Source: Spirodela intermedia (lineage: Eukaryota; Streptophyta; Magnoliopsida; Alismatales; Araceae). From it: DNA of 64,000 bases. A program made the translations under genes and the position numbers. This document shows positions 60,245 to 64,000 of this stretch, one piece after another. Within the stretch, counting starts at the first letter, position 1. The number at the start of each line of letters is the position of its first letter. The stretch spans positions 7,121,001 through 7,185,000 of the forward strand of contig LR746273.1 of NCBI GenBank assembly GCA_902729315.2. Direction: 5' to 3'. The notes under the pieces were generated by a model, which made no database searches, was not told where the DNA came from, and saw only the letters and a list, made by a program, of their open reading frames with translations.

Positions 60245-62995
60245 CTAGTGAGTGGCCCCACGAGTCCTAGATCTCGTGGAGTAAGGTGAGCGTCTAGTGA
60301 GTCGTGTGGTCCTAACCTCCGTCTGATATCCCTCCTCTGGGTAGGTAGTCTCAATGTCAGTCTCAGAGCTACCATCCTCATGGGTACTAGTCGTGTGGCC
60401 TGTAGTATCATGAGCACTAGATGAGGAGGATGGGTGTGGTGCTTGACGATTCGTTAAGCACTGTCCTCTATCGGGGCTCTCCCTAGAATCAGCGGGTGGT
60501 GGATCAAGTATAGGAAACTGATCTGACGGTTGTAATAGGGGAGAGGGGGGGAGGGTATAAGAATCAGAATGGGGGGCTATGTAAGATGTACTAATAGGAA
60601 GTATGCTGGGGGTAGACCCTCCTAATAGATCATCAACGGGGATTTGAGGTGGATGGATAGGGCCCAAGCCTATACCCTCAGAGGAAGGGGTAGACCTCGG
60701 TCGGTGGGGACTAAGAGGTGAAGGACTCCTTCTACGTGGGGACGAGTGAATGGGCGGGGAGGAGCTGGGTGGTGGAGAGACACTAATGGGTGGAGTGGGG
60801 TGGGTGAGTATGGGGGGTCGGATAACCCGGGGGGATCTAGTATGGGGGGTTGGACTAGGTGAGTCCCTCGTAGTGGAGGATGCTAGCCCTTTGGAAGGCC
60901 TAGTTCCCCTTTGTGCAGGTCCCTCAAAGTCTCTCTCATCTAAAGCCCCTAAGACCTCGAAGGTGTTTGAGGTTAGGGGTTGCTTTCCCTTGCTCAAAGG
61001 GGAAGGTGTAGCCTCTCGTGTTCCTTTCTTCCCCCCTGTGTAGGTGGAAGAAGGGCGTCCAGCTGCCGGCTTTCGCCGTGTATGCTGTGTCTCAATCAGT
61101 GAGCTAGGCTTCTCTTGTGCCTTCCGAGGTAAGGAAGGTGGAGCCGCCATAGGGGCAATCGACCTCTGAGGATGACGAGCACTCTGAGCATCCTTTCTCA
61201 TTTCGACGAGGTAATCGTCATATGAGATCGGTACTAGAAAGGCTCGTGTGGTCGTCTGTGGTGTACATGCCTTCTGACGGCATGTGCTGACAGTGTGGCC
61301 CAAGATCGCACAGTGTGTGCAGAAATACGGTAGTCTCTCATAAATGATGGGCTGATAAAGTTCATCATCTCCACTACGTATAACGAGAGTCCTCTGGAGG
61401 GGAGCCATTAGGTCCACCTCTATACAAACTCGTGCATATCCGGGTCGGTTGAACATTTTTACGCCTGGATCAAGGCATATGAATGTTCCCACCGCATTTG
61501 CCAAAGACTCAAGTGCCTTTGGCGTAAATAAATGGGCAGGTAGGCCAGGGAAGCCCACCCATAATGGAACCACATGAGACTGATGTGCTTGGTGCCCTAT
61601 GTCATTTTGTGGTGTCCATCTGTGGGTATGGAGGGTAGACTCCCCCATTCTCCAAGTGGGTCGGCTCCATGCTCGGCGATAATCCGCTTCTAGCTCAAAG
61701 CGGATGTATATGCTACGATAGTCTCGAGCTCCGATGGAGACTCGGCCCTGAAAATTTCCAGGTGCCATGTAAATCTTCTCTATGTCACCTATGGTTGGTC
61801 GTTTCGTAGTGAAACGACCAACTAAGGTATATTGGAATGCGGCTGCCATCTGGGAGACCTCCTCAGAAGTAAAAGCTATTGTCCTCCTCCCATCATCATC
61901 GCTATAGCTTCGCACTGGGACAGTGGTATCATAGGTTGGGAATAATACATGACGTAGCGGTTCCTGTGGTGTGACAGTCTCTGTGGAGGGGACAAAGGGG
62001 TTAGACACTCGTTGCGCCCATGATAGGTGTCTAGTGGGTATAGTCGGGTTTGGCCTATGGGGCACAGTAGAGTCTAGCCCACTAGGTGTAATAGTGTGCC
62101 CAATGGATGCGTTTGGGGTCAATATAGGAGTCTCAACTAGTGTTGGGATCCTAGTTGGTTCGATTTGTTGACTCGAGGTAGGCTTAGAGGACGTAGCTGA
62201 GGGGGGACGTAAAAGTCGGCGTCCTATCTTCTTTTTGGGCCGCAGGCTCTTGCCCCTTGCCTGGGCAAGAGATTGGACCGGTGCAGCCTGAGCCGGCTGT
62301 TCAGGCTTGGCCTGGGTCACCTGGGCTTGGGCCTGGGCCACCTGGGCCTGGGCCTGGGCCACCTGGGCCTGTGCCTGTACGTCCTGAGCCAGCGCAGCCT
62401 CGCTGGGCTGGGCCGGCATGACCTGGGCTAAAGCGACCTCAGGTGGCGCTACGTCCACCGTGTCTGACGTTGATGACGTCACCAGCGTCCCAGCCGAGGC
62501 ATCGGCGATCGCAAAAAGTTGCGGCGCCTTTATGGCCACGTGATCCCCTCCGTTGATATCAAGATCAACGGTTGGATCTGGTTCGGCGTTATGGCCGTGG
62601 CCGTCCGAGGGCGGTGCCTCGGTAACGGCTGTTGACGCCTTTATAGCCGGCTGATTCTGACCATTGATCATACGATCAATGGTTGGATCAGAGGGGGCCT
62701 CTTCGCCTGCCGTCGCCTCGTTCCCGAAGAGCGAGTGGACGGCGTCAACTGCTGTCCCCTCCGATTCGGGTCTCGGGAAGACGCCAGCTGATGGCGAATC
62801 ACGGACGTCCGTGGTTCGACCGTTCAGCTCCTCGGTTACGGCCGTCTCCTCGGTTACATCAACCGGCGGAGAGAGAAGGCGAAGACAGGAGGCCGTTACT
62901 GCCACGTGTCGGCCTCCTGTTCGCTCGCATTCGTCGGGCGATTTTTCATCTGGGCGACGGAGGTCACCCGATGAAATTTGTGAACTACTCATCAT
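60245..62995 (-). CDS. LINE ORF1, nucleic-acid-binding protein with DUF4283 and CCHC zinc knuckle
   Basis: 916 aa, uninterrupted. The N-terminus MMSSSQISSGDLRRPDEK is followed by a low-complexity half with AQAQVAQAQAQV repeats (about residues 205-250). A DUF4283-like domain spans about residues 375-560 (QYTLVGRF, then APGNFQGRV, LWVGFPGLP). The CCHC knuckle is CTHCAILGHTVSTC (C-x2-C-x4-H-x4-C) at about residues 575-588. A long Pro/Ser-rich C-terminal tail follows. It would coat LINE RNA. The start is the first of two adjacent ATGs, in a 371-nt leader. Its TAG stop (60245-60247) is followed by one codon and then the ORF2 ATG in the same frame. Confidence 0.88.
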   Translation of the reverse strand: MMSSSQISSGDLRRPDEKSPDECERTGGRHVAVTASCLRLLSPPVDVTEETAVTEELNGRTTDVRDSPSAGVFPRPESEGTAVDAVHSLFGNEATAGEEAPSDPTIDRMINGQNQPAIKASTAVTEAPPSDGHGHNAEPDPTVDLDINGGDHVAIKAPQLFAIADASAGTLVTSSTSDTVDVAPPEVALAQVMPAQPSEAALAQDVQAQAQVAQAQAQVAQAQAQVTQAKPEQPAQAAPVQSLAQARGKSLRPKKKIGRRLLRPPSATSSKPTSSQQIEPTRIPTLVETPILTPNASIGHTITPSGLDSTVPHRPNPTIPTRHLSWAQRVSNPFVPSTETVTPQEPLRHVLFPTYDTTVPVRSYSDDDGRRTIAFTSEEVSQMAAAFQYTLVGRFTTKRPTIGDIEKIYMAPGNFQGRVSIGARDYRSIYIRFELEADYRRAWSRPTWRMGESTLHTHRWTPQNDIGHQAHQSHVVPLWVGFPGLPAHLFTPKALESLANAVGTFICLDPGVKMFNRPGYARVCIEVDLMAPLQRTLVIRSGDDELYQPIIYERLPYFCTHCAILGHTVSTCRQKACTPQTTTRAFLVPISYDDYLVEMRKDAQSARHPQRSIAPMAAPPSLPRKAQEKPSSLIETQHTRRKPAAGRPSSTYTGGKKGTREATPSPLSKGKQPLTSNTFEVLGALDERDFEGPAQRGTRPSKGLASSTTRDSPSPTPHTRSPRVIRPPILTHPTPPISVSPPPSSSPPIHSSPRRRSPSPLSPHRPRSTPSSEGIGLGPIHPPQIPVDDLLGGSTPSILPISTSYIAPHSDSYTLPPSPLLQPSDQFPILDPPPADSRESPDRGQCLTNRQAPHPSSSSSAHDTTGHTTSTHEDGSSETDIETTYPEEGYQTEVRTTRLTRRSPYSTRSRTRGATH

Positions 62996-63366
62996 CTAAG
63001 CATCAAATAAAAATGATATAGAAGAGAGAATGGTAAACGAGGCAAATACGATTCTATTGAACTAAAAATAATGAAATTTCACCCAGTCAATAGAAAGATA
63101 TTACCTTTGGAGTGAAAACTCCGGTAGTTTACCTTCGCGATGAGGAAATTGCGAAACGAAGGCTTTAATCCACCGTTTTCGATGCGTAAAAGCTCGAAAC
63201 CGATAGCTGTCGGCCTTCCGAATCGAATGGAAAAGGTTTCAGCGCGATCTGAGGTCACACGAAGGAGATCTCACCATTTGCGCTGATCGTGAGGAGAGAG
63301 AAGCTCTCGCGAGGAGAGAGAAAAAAGTTGAGCAAAATCAAAGAATTTTTAACGCTTTTAAGGATA

Positions 63367-63592
63367 GGGGTCTGTCAGACAATCCCATGGTCAACCCAGG
63401 CTTCGGATGAACCGAAATCTGAGAACGATCATCTGCGTCGCAGCGCCCGCATCTGCGGGACGGTGATCAACACTACTCACGCTCTGACCATGGGATCATC
63501 TTTCATCAACCAGACTTTATGGTCTGTCTCCTTTGTGCTAAAGGATACAGTTGTACGAGCCTATAGAACAGATCCTGTTCAAGTAAGGTCGT
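63367..63592 (-). ncRNA. U3-like: U3 snoRNA copy fused to the LINE 5' end (retrocopy, probably not expressed)
   Basis: U3 is a box C/D snoRNA needed for early 18S pre-rRNA processing in the nucleolus. The minus strand begins at 63592 with ACGACCTTACTTGAACAGG and continues TCTGTTCTATAGGCTCGTAC, the nearly invariant 5' domain of plant U3. GGTTGATGAAAG (box C'/C type) lies in the middle, and GGGTTGACCATGG then TTGTCTGACAGACCCC (box D, GTCTGA) at the end, giving about 226 nt, close to full length. It starts at or one nucleotide from the RNA 5' end and then meets TTTAGGG repeats, with no USE/TATA promoter upstream. The downstream edge runs straight into the LINE leader. Best read as a template-switch product of LINE reverse transcription. 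Confidence 0.85.
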
Positions 63593-63593
63593 G

Positions 63594-63619
63594 TTTAGGG
63601 TTTAGGGTTTAGGGTTTAG

Positions 63620-63665
<46 letters not shown>
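63594..63665. repeat. Four TTTAGGG units joined to T(44)
   Basis: TTTAGGG at 63594-63600, 63601-63607, 63608-63614 and 63615-63621, then T from 63622 to 63665. They lie between the U3 5' end on the left and the A-tail of the second 5S-like element on the right. Confidence 0.92.
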
Positions 63666-63666
<1 letters not shown>

Positions 63667-64000
63667 GGATAACTGTCTTGGGCCGAACTTCTCGGGAGGT
63701 CACCCATCCCAGTACTTCACATGCCCAAGCACTTTGGTGCCTCTCAGGCACATTCTTCAGAGATAGATGCCACATATGCCTCTCGGCATGGTGGCAGGGG
63801 TGCCTCTCGGCACGTTCTTTGGAGCTGGGGCGTCTTGGCATGATGAGATGGATGCCACATATGCCTCTCGGCATGGTGGCAGGGGTGCCTCTCGACACGT
63901 TCTTCGGAGCTGGGGCGTCTTGGCATGGTGAGATGGTTGCCACATATGCCTCTCGGCATGGTGGCAGGGTGTCTCTCGACACGTTCTTCGAAACTTGAAG
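63666..64000 (-). mobile_element. 5S-rRNA-derived A-tailed element, copy 2 (cut by window end)
   Basis: Same 3' structure as 54352-54792: GGGATAACTGTCTTGGGCC next to the tail and a 5S-like segment at 63685-63732 (minus strand: GTGCTTGGGC, GGGATGGGTGACCTCCC). Three 85-bp repeats follow (CACATATGCC starts at 63771, 63856 and 63941), against two in copy 1. Its 5' 5S-like head would lie beyond the window. The short plus- and minus-strand frames through it are not genes. Confidence 0.65.

Larger units (their letters stand above)
55674..63366 (-). mobile_element. Near full-length L1-type LINE (ORF1, ORF2 with EN, RT, RNase H)
   Basis: Minus-strand element: 5' UTR 63366-62996, ORF1 62995-60245, ORF2 60241-56045, 3' UTR 56044-55674, and a T(25) tract (A-tail) at 55649-55673. 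No long terminal repeats. The 5' end is fused to a U3 snoRNA sequence at 63367. ORF2 has two in-frame TAG codons but the frame never shifts over 4.2 kb, so the copy is young. A degraded sister copy lies at 45737-48490. No target-site duplication was identified. Confidence 0.88.

Noticed and set aside
1857-60247. Reassigned TAG codon, because most interrupting stops in conserved frames here are TAG
   Set aside because: TGA also interrupts conserved frames (gypsy RT near 20740, RLK near 37085). TAG ends normal plant genes here too. Most changes fit ordinary point mutation (CAG to TAG, TGG to TAG).

Overview
The window reads as nuclear DNA of a flowering plant. The evidence is spliced and broken plant-type genes (METTL21-like methyltransferase, N-myristoyltransferase, acireductone dioxygenase, NAC factor, receptor-like kinase, P4-ATPase), Ty3/gypsy elements with an initiator-tRNA-Met primer binding site, an L1-type LINE whose ORF2 ends in an RNase H domain, a plant-type U3 snoRNA sequence, and TTTAGGG telomere-type repeats. 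A monocot is possible but I cannot prove it. No species is named.

Layout. 1-1856: no gene. 1857-3221 (-): N-myristoyltransferase reading frame broken by two in-frame TAG codons. 3222-4800: CCG-rich and LTR-like sequence. 4807-9010 (+): the one apparently intact host gene, a six-exon METTL21-like protein methyltransferase. 10070-10840 (-): decayed NAC fragment. 10990-11564: solo LTR. 11713-12350: 3' fragment of an A-tailed retroelement. 13348-15681 (-): acireductone dioxygenase pseudogene. 15700-33600: mostly AT-rich repeat DNA with a decayed Ty3/gypsy composite (19.0-25.3 kb), another gypsy remnant (28.0-28.6 kb) and a C-rich diverged repeat (28.9-30.5 kb). 33650-34274 (-): P4-ATPase fragment. 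35520-36260: tandem repeat of about 126 bp. 36900-37345 (-): receptor-kinase fragment. 44.8-48.5 kb: LINE remnants, one with a 5' inversion. 48.5-52.8 kb: a second copy of the gypsy composite.

The most interesting part is 54.3-64.0 kb, a head-to-tail array of A-tailed retroposed units, all on the minus strand. In plus-strand order it holds: a 5S-rRNA-like element (54352-54792), a LINE-type 3' fragment (54878-55548), a short piece (55571-55648), a nearly full-length LINE (55674-63366) fused at its 5' end to a complete-looking U3 snoRNA copy (63367-63592), and a second 5S-rRNA-like element (63666 to the window end). Several poly(A)/poly(T) tails abut (TTTAGGG)n. The same tail-telomere junction recurs at the LINE copy at 45.7 kb and the fragment at 11.7 kb. 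At 45.7 kb, comparison with a related unoccupied sequence at 26.3 kb suggests the telomere-type repeats arrived with the insertion.

The genes do not form an operon or pathway. The functional story is one live-looking housekeeping gene, several dying gene copies, and a retroelement system (LINE machinery, a U3 template-switch product and 5S-derived passengers) associated with telomere-type repeats.
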